Assembly: GCF_001592965.1 (NCBI RefSeq)
Contig: NZ_LRPC01000001.1
Location: forward strand, 868,001 to 932,000
Direction: 5' to 3'
Source: Roseivirga spongicola
GTDB taxonomy: Bacteria > Bacteroidota > Bacteroidia > Cytophagales > Cyclobacteriaceae
DNA: 64,000 nucleotides
Shown piece after piece: positions 24,392-32,049 of this stretch. The first letter of the stretch is position 1, and each line of letters starts with the position of its first letter. A model generated the notes under the pieces. That model was given only the letters and a program-made list of their open reading frames with translations. It had not been told where the DNA came from and did no database searches. The position numbers and the translations under genes were made by a program.

Positions 24392-24622
24392 ATGACAACG
24401 TTAATTCTGACACTGGTATTGATAGGGCTGTTTTTCGTGGGGATGTCTGTAAGACTTCTGTTGATAAAAAACGGTGAGTTTAAAGGCACATGTGCTTCGC
24501 AAAGCCCATTCCTGAACAAAGAAGGAGTAAAATGTGGCTTCTGTGGAAAGGAAATGAAAGAAGGAGAATCTTGTGGAAACCCAGACAATGAGGTTGACAA
24601 GGTTTTGGCTCAATTCAAGTAA
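24392..24622 (+). CDS. Small membrane-anchored Cys-rich protein, NqrM-like
   Basis: 76 residues: one N-terminal membrane helix (MTTLILTLVLIGLFFVGMSVRLLL), the GTCASQSPF motif after it and CGFCGKEMKEGESCG near the end. The layout (N-terminal helix, then GSCGG-like block, then Cys cluster) recalls NqrM/DUF539, the maturation factor needed for iron insertion into Na+-NQR. The sequence match is not exact and no nqr genes are in the window, so this is a tentative name. It has its own promoter box at 24367-24374 and ends before a terminator-like hairpin. Confidence 0.6.
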   Translation: MTTLILTLVLIGLFFVGMSVRLLLIKNGEFKGTCASQSPFLNKEGVKCGFCGKEMKEGESCGNPDNEVDKVLAQFK

Positions 24623-24646
24623 ACCATATTTTCATACCGACTTTTT

Positions 24647-24674
24647 AAAGCCCTATTGTTAGGTGCTTTTTTTT
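24647..24674 (+). terminator. Terminator between the small Cys-rich gene and glmM
   Basis: AAAGC-CTA pairs with TAG-GCTTT around a short loop and is followed by an eight-base T-run. Confidence 0.6.
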
Positions 24675-24703
24675 AATTTTATCCCTGAGTAAACAATAGG
24701 ACA

Positions 24704-26089
24704 TTGACACTTATAAAATCGATTTCTGGAATTAGAGGAACCATTGGTGGTGCCGTAGGCGAAAGCTTAACCCCTGTAGATGCAGTAAAATTTGCTGCTG
24801 CGTTCGGATCTTGGGTAGTAGCAAAAACAGGCAAAAAGAAGATCATTATTGGTAGAGATGCCAGACCTTCTGGCCAAATGATATCCGACTTGGTTTCTTC
24901 CACACTTATTGGCTTAGGAATAGACGTTGTAGACCTCGGTCTTTCAACAACTCCAACCGTAGAAATAGCTGTTCCTTTAGAAGAAGCTGGTGGAGGAATT
25001 ATTCTAACAGCCAGCCATAACCCTGTTCAGTGGAATGCCTTGAAGCTTTTAAATGATAAGGGCGAATTCATTAGCGGAGATGATGGGAAAGAAGTTCTAG
25101 AGATTGCTGAAAAAGATAATTTCAAATTTGCCGATGTTAAGAAGCTTGGAAAAGTAACTACCAACGATTCTTACATTCAAAAACATATTGAGATGGTTTT
25201 AGCCCTGCCTTTGGTAGACGTAGAAGCCATCAAAAAAGCTAAGTTCAAAATTGTGGTAGATGCTGTTAACTCTACAGGAGGTATTTCAGTATTGCCATTG
25301 TTGAAAGCTTTAGGGGTTGAAACTGTTGAACCACTTTATTGTGAGCCAAATGGTCAATTCCCTCATAACCCTGAGCCGTTACCAGAGCACTTAGGGCAAA
25401 TTAGCTCCATGCTAGAAAGTGGTAAATACGACTTAGGTATTGTGGTAGACCCAGATGTAGACCGTCTTGCATTTGTAGACGAGTCTGGAAGTGTATTCGG
25501 AGAAGAATACACCCTAGTTGCTGTGGCAGATTATGTGCTGAGCCAGACTAAAGGAAATACCGTTTCGAACCTTTCTTCAACGCGTGCCCTCAGAGATGTA
25601 ACTGAGAAGTATGGTTGCCAATATGAGCCTTCTGCTGTAGGCGAGGTAAATGTGGTAGTGAAAATGAAGGAAATAGGTGCTGTGATTGGTGGCGAAGGCA
25701 ACGGAGGTATCATTTACCCTGAACTTCATTATGGAAGAGATGCATTGGTAGGTATTGCGCTATTCTTAACTCACTTAGCTAAGTTTGGCAAGAGAGTTTC
25801 AATGCTCAGAGCGAAATACCCAAGCTACCACATCTCAAAGAATAAAATCGAACTTTCACCTGAAATTGATGTGGACAAGGTATTGACCAAAATGAAGGAG
25901 CAATACAAAAAACAACCTATCAACACAGTTGATGGTGTAAAAATTGAATTCGATAAGGAATGGGTTCACTTGAGAAAGTCGAACACAGAGCCTATCATTA
26001 GAATATATGCAGAATCTGAGTCGGCTGCTACAGCAGAACACTTGGCTCAGAAGATAATGTCTGATATACGAGAAATCGTGGCCAACTAA
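24704..26089 (+). CDS. glmM: Phosphoglucosamine mutase (alpha-D-phosphohexomutase family)
   Basis: 461 residues. Interconverts glucosamine-6-phosphate and glucosamine-1-phosphate for UDP-GlcNAc, peptidoglycan and LPS synthesis. Domain 1 has SGIRGTIGGAVGE and the phosphoserine loop TASHNPVQWNALKLL; the metal loop is DPDVDRLAFVD; the sugar loop GEGNGGIIYPELHYGRD; the C-terminal phosphate loop RKSNTEPIIRIYAES. A phosphomannomutase/phosphoglucomutase role cannot be ruled out by sequence alone. No ATG is available: a TGA lies 18 bp upstream in frame, so the TTG at 24704 is the start. The cysteine desulfurase follows after 10 bp. Confidence 0.87.
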   Translation: MTLIKSISGIRGTIGGAVGESLTPVDAVKFAAAFGSWVVAKTGKKKIIIGRDARPSGQMISDLVSSTLIGLGIDVVDLGLSTTPTVEIAVPLEEAGGGIILTASHNPVQWNALKLLNDKGEFISGDDGKEVLEIAEKDNFKFADVKKLGKVTTNDSYIQKHIEMVLALPLVDVEAIKKAKFKIVVDAVNSTGGISVLPLLKALGVETVEPLYCEPNGQFPHNPEPLPEHLGQISSMLESGKYDLGIVVDPDVDRLAFVDESGSVFGEEYTLVAVADYVLSQTKGNTVSNLSSTRALRDVTEKYGCQYEPSAVGEVNVVVKMKEIGAVIGGEGNGGIIYPELHYGRDALVGIALFLTHLAKFGKRVSMLRAKYPSYHISKNKIELSPEIDVDKVLTKMKEQYKKQPINTVDGVKIEFDKEWVHLRKSNTEPIIRIYAESESAATAEHLAQKIMSDIREIVAN

Positions 26090-26099
26090 TTTTTAGCCT

Positions 26100-27239
26100 A
26101 TGAAAGTCTATTTCGATAACGCTGCAACTACTCCGCTAGACCCGGAAGTATTCGAAGTAATGAAGCCTTTGATGCTGGATATGTATGGAAATCCATCATC
26201 TACTCACGCCCATGGCCGAGAGGTTAGAACTAAAATTGAATACGCCCGAAGAACAGTAGCTGAATTGCTAAACACGGTTCCTGCAGAAATATTCTTTACT
26301 TCTGGAGGTACTGAAGCAGACAATACAGCCATCAATGGAATGGTGAATGCCTATGATGTAAAGCACATCATTACCACTTCAATTGAGCACCATGCGGTAG
26401 GTCATACGGTAGACAAGTTGGTAGAATTAGGCAAGGTGAAAGCGAGCTATGTAGAGTTAGATGCTCAAGGCCACCTTAATATGGATCACCTAGAAGAGTT
26501 GTTGAAAAACAACCCAAACTCTTTGGTGACCATCATGCACGCCAACAACGAAATAGGCACCAAAAACGACATTGAGAAGATTGGAGAAATGGCGACAGAA
26601 TATGGCGCTACTTTCCATTCTGATACTGTCCAAACCATGGGCCACTTCAAGCACGACCTCAAGTCACTGAACTGTCAGTTTGTGGTGGGTGCAGCACATA
26701 AATTCCACGGACCTAAAGGTGTAGGCTTCCTAAGAGTTTGCAATAGCCGTAAAATCGGCCGATTCATAGAAGGTGGTGGCCAAGAAAGAAACCGCAGAGG
26801 TGGAACCGAAAACGTATACGGAATTGTAGGTTTGGCCAAAGCGTTGGAGCTAGCCTATTCTCACATGGACGAACACCGCAGTCATGTTCAGTCTTTAAAA
26901 GATAGAATGATTGAAAAGCTCAAAGCGAACTTCTCGGATATTCAATTTAACGGAGACATTAACCCTGAAAGTAGTTTGTATACTGTGTTGAATGTGAGTT
27001 TTCCTCCACACGAAAACAACGGTATGCTGTTGTTCAGCCTAGACATTAACGGAATTTCTGCTTCTGGCGGAAGCGCTTGTTCTAGTGGAGCAAACACTGG
27101 CTCTCATGTATTGAATGGCATAAAAGCCGACCCGAACAGGCAAGGCATTCGTTTTTCATTTAGCAAGTATAGCACGGCCGAAGAAGTAGATTATACCGTA
27201 GAGAAATTGGTAGAGATTTTATCACCAGTTGCGGTATAA
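26100..27239 (+). CDS. Cysteine desulfurase (NifS/IscS family)
   Basis: 379 residues. PLP enzyme converting L-cysteine to alanine and a persulfide for Fe-S cluster or thiocofactor synthesis. Blocks: YFDNAATTPLDPEV at the start, FTSGGTEADNTAI, ITTSIEHHAVGHT, the Schiff-base Lys in GAAHKFHGPKGVGFL, ENVYGIVGL and the active-site loop SGGSACSSGANTGSHVL with the catalytic Cys. The short form without the C-terminal IscU-binding tail suggests NifS/IscS-like group I, but the exact partner is not in the window. The stop overlaps the next ATG by 1 bp (TAATG). Confidence 0.95.
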   Translation: MKVYFDNAATTPLDPEVFEVMKPLMLDMYGNPSSTHAHGREVRTKIEYARRTVAELLNTVPAEIFFTSGGTEADNTAINGMVNAYDVKHIITTSIEHHAVGHTVDKLVELGKVKASYVELDAQGHLNMDHLEELLKNNPNSLVTIMHANNEIGTKNDIEKIGEMATEYGATFHSDTVQTMGHFKHDLKSLNCQFVVGAAHKFHGPKGVGFLRVCNSRKIGRFIEGGGQERNRRGGTENVYGIVGLAKALELAYSHMDEHRSHVQSLKDRMIEKLKANFSDIQFNGDINPESSLYTVLNVSFPPHENNGMLLFSLDINGISASGGSACSSGANTGSHVLNGIKADPNRQGIRFSFSKYSTAEEVDYTVEKLVEILSPVAV

Positions 27240-27541
27240 TGGCTAAAAGAGCATTCCTTTTGCTTTTCTTCTTACTTGGCAGCCTGAGCTGTTCAGATAA
27301 TGATATCGATATTGTAGAGGTTGAAGCCACGGTTGAGGATGTTCGAGATGTACCTGGATTTGAAGATTGCGCTTGGCTTCTTTTGTTCAACGGCCAACAG
27401 TATAAGCCTTCATATTTACCACCAAGCTATCAGGAAGACGGCCTTCAGGTTAGAGCAAAAGTGGAACTACTCACAGAATCAGCAAGCTGTAATAGCAGCT
27501 TAGAGCTACTCAGAATAGAGCAAATTGCTCTGGCTAACTAG
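27239..27541 (+). CDS. Small lipoprotein of unknown function
   Basis: 100 residues. Lipoprotein signal (MAKRAFLLLFFLLGSLSCSDND, lipobox Cys about residue 18), then an acidic beta-rich domain (VEATVEDVRDVPGFEDCAWLLLFNGQQYKPSYLPPSYQEDGLQVRAKVELL) with two further cysteines. Similar small lipoproteins occur after cysteine desulfurase genes in Bacteroidota, but I cannot name a function. Start and stop overlap with the desulfurase indicates coupling. The last 22 bp of the gene recur almost exactly 470 bp downstream at 27988-28009. Confidence 0.7.
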   Translation: MAKRAFLLLFFLLGSLSCSDNDIDIVEVEATVEDVRDVPGFEDCAWLLLFNGQQYKPSYLPPSYQEDGLQVRAKVELLTESASCNSSLELLRIEQIALAN

Positions 27542-27573
27542 TCGTCATACCTCAAAGAAGGTCTTGCTAACTT

Positions 27574-27979
27574 GATAAGATGCTTCGTGCCTCAGCAAGA
27601 CTTACCGATGATGCTTTGGTTACTTAACAGAATGCCTAATAACAATGTGCCTTTCAAAAACTGTTGTGCCTGATGCTCTCTCGTCTAAGTCATTCTGAAC
27701 ACAGTGAAGAATCTTATCCTCGATGAAAAATCTGTAAGATTTGATAAGTTGCTTCCCCCGATACTTCGGGGCCTCAGCAAGACTTACAGATGCTGATTTC
27801 GGTAGATACACAAGGTATACAAGAGGTTTTCATTAGATAAAAGCTGTTACGCCTGATGCTCTCACGTCTATGTCATTCCGAGTGAGCGAGGAATCTTATC
27901 CATGTAGCAAGGCAAGTATAGCTTGATAAGATGCTTCTCCCGAATCCTCGGGAACAGCATGACTTACCGATGCTGCTCT
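27574..27979 (+). repeat. Dispersed repeat family A, tandem copies 2 and 3
   Basis: Copy 2 (about 27574-27795) holds GATAAGATGCTTCG, AGCAAGACTTACCGATGATG and CTAAGTCATTCTGAACACAG blocks, with a perfect hairpin CCCCGATACTTCGGGG near 27757. Copy 3 (about 27850-27979) repeats the same order with CTATGTCATTCCGAGTGAGC, GATAAGATGCTTCTCCCG and GACTTACCGATGCTG. The units are about 184 bp apart. Confidence 0.85.
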
Positions 27980-28011
27980 GATTACTAAGCAAATTGCTCT
28001 GGCCAATTAAT

Positions 28012-28126
28012 CGCGTCATTCAGAAAGAGAAAGATCGGGGATGAGGCGACTGAAGAATCTCCCTCGTCTGGTACAGTACACTTGGGGATTCTTCGGTCGG
28101 CTTGAGGCCTCCCTCTGAATGACCTC
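28012..28126. repeat. Palindromic intergenic element
   Basis: GTCATTCAGA near 28013 pairs with CTCTGAATGAC near 28114, and GACTGAAGAATCTCCC near 28049 with GGGGATTCTTCGGTC near 28085. The whole 115 bp folds into one long imperfect stem. It lies at the 3' end of hemH and could terminate it. Confidence 0.75.
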
Positions 28127-28131
28127 AAATA

Positions 28132-29151
28132 TTAAGACTTCCTTACTAAATCTTCCAAGCAATCTACCCAAACAGGAGAATCGTTTAAACTCGGAACTAG
28201 GTCCCAAACCTCTCCGCCAGCTTCCATAAACTCCTCTTTGAATTCCTCACCAACTTCTAGAGTAGTTTCTAAGCAATCGGCAATAAATGCTGGAGAAAAG
28301 GCTAGCACTTTCTTCTTTCCTTTTTCAGAAAGCTCTTTTAAAAACTCATCCGTATAGGGTTGAATCCACGGGTCTTTACCCAATCGAGATTGGAATGTAG
28401 TAGTGTACTGATCTTCCTTCAAGCCTAAAGCAGCAGCTAAAAGACGCGAAGTATAGAAACACTGTGCGCGGTAGCAATATCTGTTTCTCTCATGGAAAAC
28501 ATTACAACAGGTGCTCAGCTGACACTGATTACCGACTGAACCCTTCTTTATATGCCTTTCCGGAACTCCATGATAACTGAAAATGATGTGATCATAATCT
28601 TGCTTACTCATCATTTCTCGTCCATTGGCAGCAAAAGCCTCAATGAACTTCGGGTGATCCATAAACTGATTGATATGCGTAATGGAAGGAATTATCTGCC
28701 ATTTGTTCACAATACTGTTCACCTTCTCAGAAACTGAACCCGTTGTAGCAGAAGCATATTGAGGGAAAAGCGGAACAACTATAATTCGGCTTACATTCAC
28801 TGCTCTCAGTTCTTCCAAAGCCTCTTCTATACTCGGGCTTTGATAACGCATACCAAGAGCTACTTTATAGTCACTGCCTAACTTTTCTTGAAGCATATCG
28901 CGGACATCGTAGCCATAGAACTTCAGCGGGCTACCACGATCTTCCCAAAGTTTAGCATATTCTTTCGCACTTTTTGGTGCACGAAACGGAGCTATAATGC
29001 CTTTTACAAGCATTGTTCTGGGCACAACAGGAATATCAATTACCCTTCCATCCATTAAAAACTCCTTCAAATACTTTCTTACATCGCCAGTAGAAGGACT
29101 GTCTGGAGTACCTAGGTTTACTAGTAAAACCCCAATTGTATTTTTTGCCAT
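28132..29151 (-). CDS. hemH: Ferrochelatase
   Basis: 339 residues. Inserts Fe2+ into protoporphyrin IX (or a precursor porphyrin) as the last step of haem synthesis. Blocks: GVLLVNLGTPDSPSTGDVRKYLKEFLMDGRVID at the start, VALGMRYQSPSIEEALEEL, the metal-binding His in FSYHGVPERHI, and the second acidic/His region in LAFSPAFIADCLETTLEVGEEF. The segment NQCQLSTCCNVFHERNRYCYRAQCFYTSR holds five cysteines, suggesting a [2Fe-2S] cluster as in some bacterial ferrochelatases. The start is supported by a perfect -7 box at 29182-29189. Confidence 0.96.
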   Translation of the reverse strand: MAKNTIGVLLVNLGTPDSPSTGDVRKYLKEFLMDGRVIDIPVVPRTMLVKGIIAPFRAPKSAKEYAKLWEDRGSPLKFYGYDVRDMLQEKLGSDYKVALGMRYQSPSIEEALEELRAVNVSRIIVVPLFPQYASATTGSVSEKVNSIVNKWQIIPSITHINQFMDHPKFIEAFAANGREMMSKQDYDHIIFSYHGVPERHIKKGSVGNQCQLSTCCNVFHERNRYCYRAQCFYTSRLLAAALGLKEDQYTTTFQSRLGKDPWIQPYTDEFLKELSEKGKKKVLAFSPAFIADCLETTLEVGEEFKEEFMEAGGEVWDLVPSLNDSPVWVDCLEDLVRKS

Positions 29152-29462
29152 TTGCTGTTATTCTTCAGGAAAAACCGAGTGCAAAGATATTTGTTTAGAA
29201 GCGCTAAGGAAAGCCAAAATGAAAGAAGCCACCCAATGGGTAGCTTCTGATTTATAACACTCTTAAGGTTGTTCAGTAATCTCCTCCAATCGCTGAGTTT
29301 TTAACCCTTGCTGAGAGTGCCTTAAAAAGGTAGTTGCTCATAAAACAGTGTTCAAAGCAATTACCCTTACTTGAGGTAGTACATTCAAGTCGGTTGGCTT
29401 ACAGAATAATGAAACTTTTTAACCAGAAAAGACTTTAAAATACAAGCCACTAATTTTTTGAA
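29152..29462. other. 311-bp divergent intergenic region
   Basis: Holds the hemH promoter (29182-29189, minus) and a hairpin at 29222-29246 (GAAGCCACCC-AAT-GGGTAGCTTC) that reads as a weak terminator on the minus strand, upstream of the hemH box. No conserved promoter was found for the fused gene at 29463. Confidence 0.55.
29182..29189 (-). promoter_or_regulatory. -7 promoter box of hemH
   Basis: Minus-strand TATCTTTG, perfect to TAnnTTTG, 31 bases before the ATG. Confidence 0.65.
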
Positions 29463-30671
29463 ATGAAAACCATCAAGCTCAAATTTCCTAATCAAGACGG
29501 AGAGCAACTCTCCGCGAAACTCGAACTTCCCACAGACCGAAGGGTTCGTGCTTACGCCATATTTGCACATTGCTTTACCTGTTCTAAAAACCTTATTGCG
29601 GTTACACACATTAGCCGAGGGCTGACCTCCAAAGGCATTGCGGTTCTTCGTTTCGACTTTACGGGCTTAGGTGAAAGTGAAGGAGAATTTGAAGACACCA
29701 ATTTCTCTAGTAACGTGCAAGATTTAATTGTTGCTGCCGAGTATTTAGAAGAAAATTATGGTCCAGCAAAAATGCTTGTAGGTCATTCTTTAGGAGGTGC
29801 TGCAGTATTAATGGCAGCTGCGAAGCTTAAAAATATCGAAGCCATCACTACAATTGGAGCACCTTCAGATCCGGTTCACGTAAAACACCTGTTTCAAGAA
29901 TCTATCGATGAAATTAAAGAGAAAGGAGAGGCCACCGTTTCTTTAGGGGGAAGACCCTTCACTATAAAGAAGCAGTTTGTAGATGATTTGGCAGAATACG
30001 AAAAGTCCGATGTAATCAAGACGCTCAAAAAGCCATTACTCATTATGCATTCACCTCAAGATGATACTGTAGATGTAAGCAACGCTGAGAAAATCTATAC
30101 TTCGGCCATGCATCCTAAAAGTTTTATATCTCTCGATGGTGCAGATCATTTACTCAGCAAATCTGAAGATGCGCAATATGCGGGCGAAGTTATAGCCGCT
30201 TGGGCAGCTAGGTATGTAAGTTTCGAAGAAGTTCGTGCCTTAGAAACAGACGAACAGGTAGTAGTGAGAAATGAAGCACATCGCGGTTTGCAAACCGAAA
30301 TAATGGCTAACGGGCATTTCATACTTGCCGATGAGCCTAAAGATGTTGGAGGAACCAATTTGGGAGGAACCCCTTACGATTTATTGGTTTCGTCTCTAGG
30401 AGCTTGTACTGCCATGACTATTAGGATGTACGCCAAACATAAAAAGTGGCCGTTAGATGAAGTGAAAGTACATCTGAGTAGAGAAAAGCGTCATTCGGAA
30501 GATGCAGAAGACCTTGGCGAGCACAGTAAAATTGAGGTAATAGATAGATATGTTGAGCTCAGCGGAGATTTAACTGAGGAGCAAAGGAAACGCATTTTGG
30601 AGATTGCAGATAAATGCCCAGTGCACAAAACTCTAACCAACGGACTAACTGTTCACACCAAACTGAAATAA
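29463..30671 (+). CDS. Fused alpha/beta-hydrolase and OsmC-family protein
   Basis: 402 residues. The N-terminal ~250 residues are an alpha/beta hydrolase (AHCFTCSKNL, the nucleophile elbow VGHSLGGAAVL with Ser near 104, later Asp in HSPQDDTVD and His in DGADHLLSK). The C-terminal ~135 residues form an OsmC/Ohr domain with two redox cysteines: Cys in SLGACTAMTIRMYAKHKKWP and Cys in DKCPVHKTLTNGL. The peroxidase module detoxifies organic hydroperoxides or acts on sulfur species; the hydrolase role is unknown. The fused form is known in Proteobacteria and Bacteroidota. It is single-gene, convergent with the Spy-like gene at 30682. Confidence 0.94.
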   Translation: MKTIKLKFPNQDGEQLSAKLELPTDRRVRAYAIFAHCFTCSKNLIAVTHISRGLTSKGIAVLRFDFTGLGESEGEFEDTNFSSNVQDLIVAAEYLEENYGPAKMLVGHSLGGAAVLMAAAKLKNIEAITTIGAPSDPVHVKHLFQESIDEIKEKGEATVSLGGRPFTIKKQFVDDLAEYEKSDVIKTLKKPLLIMHSPQDDTVDVSNAEKIYTSAMHPKSFISLDGADHLLSKSEDAQYAGEVIAAWAARYVSFEEVRALETDEQVVVRNEAHRGLQTEIMANGHFILADEPKDVGGTNLGGTPYDLLVSSLGACTAMTIRMYAKHKKWPLDEVKVHLSREKRHSEDAEDLGEHSKIEVIDRYVELSGDLTEEQRKRILEIADKCPVHKTLTNGLTVHTKLK

Positions 30672-30681
30672 GAAAGGAGGC

Positions 30682-31161
30682 TTAATTGCCTCCTCCTTCT
30701 TCTTTTTCTTTCATTTCTTTCAGCCTTTCCATTCGCTGCTTATACATCATTGGTCTGCGTTTTCTGAACTGCTCAATTCTAGCTCTGTCCATTCGCTCAC
30801 CTCTGCGATCCTGAAATCTGGCCTTTCCTCTGCGTTGACCTTCAGATTTCATGGCTTTAAGTTTCTCCAATTGCTCAGGAGTAAGAATCTCTTTTAGTCT
30901 TTCGTGCTGTGCCTGTCGTTCCACAAAAGCATCTCGCTTCATTTCTTCACGCAGTGCTCTATACTTTTCGGCTCTTTGCTTTCTGGCTTCTTCATTAGCC
31001 TTGAATTCTTTATCTAACTGAGCCTTTTGGGTATCATTCAACTCTAGCCTAGCTGCTAGCTGTTCCGTTCTTAAAAGTGTTTTTTCTTTGCTCTGACCGA
31101 AGGCCATTTGAGATGCCACGACCATGATGGCAATTGCAATAATTTCGATAAATGTTTTCAT
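30682..31161 (-). CDS. Secreted Spy/CpxP-like protein
   Basis: 159 residues from ATG at 31161. A longer frame to 31281 exists, but its 40 extra residues precede a normal signal peptide (MKTFIEIIAIAIMVVASQMAFG), so the internal ATG is chosen. The mature part is very basic and helical, with LNDTQKAQLDKEF and LTPEQLEKLKAMKSE blocks of the LTxxQ type seen in Spy/CpxP-like periplasmic chaperones. The C-terminal KEKEEGGGN tail is low complexity. It starts 49 bp after the DUF2911 gene on the same strand; both may be one transcript. Confidence 0.78.
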   Translation of the reverse strand: MKTFIEIIAIAIMVVASQMAFGQSKEKTLLRTEQLAARLELNDTQKAQLDKEFKANEEARKQRAEKYRALREEMKRDAFVERQAQHERLKEILTPEQLEKLKAMKSEGQRRGKARFQDRRGERMDRARIEQFRKRRPMMYKQRMERLKEMKEKEEGGGN

Positions 31162-31210
31162 CTTCTTGCTGTTGTTGTTCGCTTCTTTGATGCCTAAAGC
31201 GCAGCAAGGT

Positions 31211-31756
31211 TTAATCAGAGGGCCAAAAAGGAACAGTGACCTTGGTATTATCCCATGCCATAGTAAGTCTGGGCTGACCATTTTCTTCAGTAAAATCTAT
31301 GGTGAAAACCTCTACGGTTTGCGGCAGACGTTCTACATGACCTACTACATTTAACACATCAAACTGCGGGTCGTAGTCTGTTCCCCAATCTGGAATTTTT
31401 GAGTTGAAAATTACCTGCCATTCGTTGGCATTAGGAATGGTAACCAGCGAGTACTTACCTGCAGAAAGGGTCTCTCCATTTTCGAAACGAATATCGCGTG
31501 TTAGTTCAATTTGGGTAGCCTCATTAGCTCCAGTTCTCCACCATTCACCATAAGGAACCAGGTCTCCGAAAATGACTCTGCCTTTTTTAGAAGGTCTGTT
31601 GTAAAAAACCTTCACCGCCACATCGGTGCTGATATACTCAGCAGTTTCTTCCGGACTATACTGTTTGGTTTGGTATAATCTGTACTGATTGAAGCCTACA
31701 ATAGCCAAAACCAAAAAGAATATTGCCCCTAAAATGTATAGAAGTCGTCTGCTCAT
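31211..31756 (-). CDS. DUF2911-family membrane-anchored protein
   Basis: 181 residues: an N-terminal membrane anchor (LLYILGAIFFLVLAIVGF) and a DUF2911 domain recognised by VKVFYNRPSKKGRVIFGDLVPYGEWWRTGANEATQIELTRDIRFENGETLSAGKYSLVTIPNANEWQVIFN. Function is unknown; members are extracytoplasmic and common in Bacteroidota. Upstream (31757-32049) lies a 293-bp gap shared with glyS. Confidence 0.9.
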   Translation of the reverse strand: MSRRLLYILGAIFFLVLAIVGFNQYRLYQTKQYSPEETAEYISTDVAVKVFYNRPSKKGRVIFGDLVPYGEWWRTGANEATQIELTRDIRFENGETLSAGKYSLVTIPNANEWQVIFNSKIPDWGTDYDPQFDVLNVVGHVERLPQTVEVFTIDFTEENGQPRLTMAWDNTKVTVPFWPSD

Positions 31757-32037
31757 ATTACTCTTTCAAAAAGAATGAAACCATCACATTTTCAAATCAC
31801 ACGCTTTAGCCCATCCTTAAAGGGAGTTGTGAGATTTTTAAGCTGTTATCCCTTTAGAGATAAGGTCAAAACAGTTTAAAAATCTGATAATCTTAAATAA
31901 CTGGTTTCATTCAGTACCCTAAATATATTCAATTCAAAAAAGTGCTCACCAGAAACGAGCCATATTCTGCCGAATTATAGGTTTATTCATGTTTTTCATT
32001 TTTGAACTCCCATTGGCTTTGTTGAAAGTGATTTACA

Positions 32038-32045
32038 TATCTTTG
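32038..32045 (+). promoter_or_regulatory. -7 promoter box abutting the glyS start
   Basis: TATCTTTG, a perfect TAnnTTTG match, lies only four bases before the ATG at 32050, with TTTG/TTG candidates for the -33 element at 32018-32023. Transcription would start at or very near the A of ATG, so the mRNA may be leaderless. Confidence 0.6.
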
Positions 32046-32049
32046 CGGC

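Larger units (their letters stand above)
27542..28131. other. 590-bp repeat-dense gap between the lipoprotein and hemH
   Basis: No gene is supported here. The gap is built of family-A repeat copies (27574-28011) and a palindromic element (28012-28126), plus a duplicate of the end of the lipoprotein gene. Short open frames in it (e.g. 27620-27811) are artefacts of the repeats. Confidence 0.85.

Noticed and set aside
27574-28126. CRISPR array in the repeat-dense gap
   Set aside because: Units are degenerate, about 184 bp apart, without regular spacers or adjacent cas genes.
28016-28207. Frame overlapping the palindrome and the end of hemH
   Set aside because: It is antisense/shifted to hemH and made of palindrome sequence.
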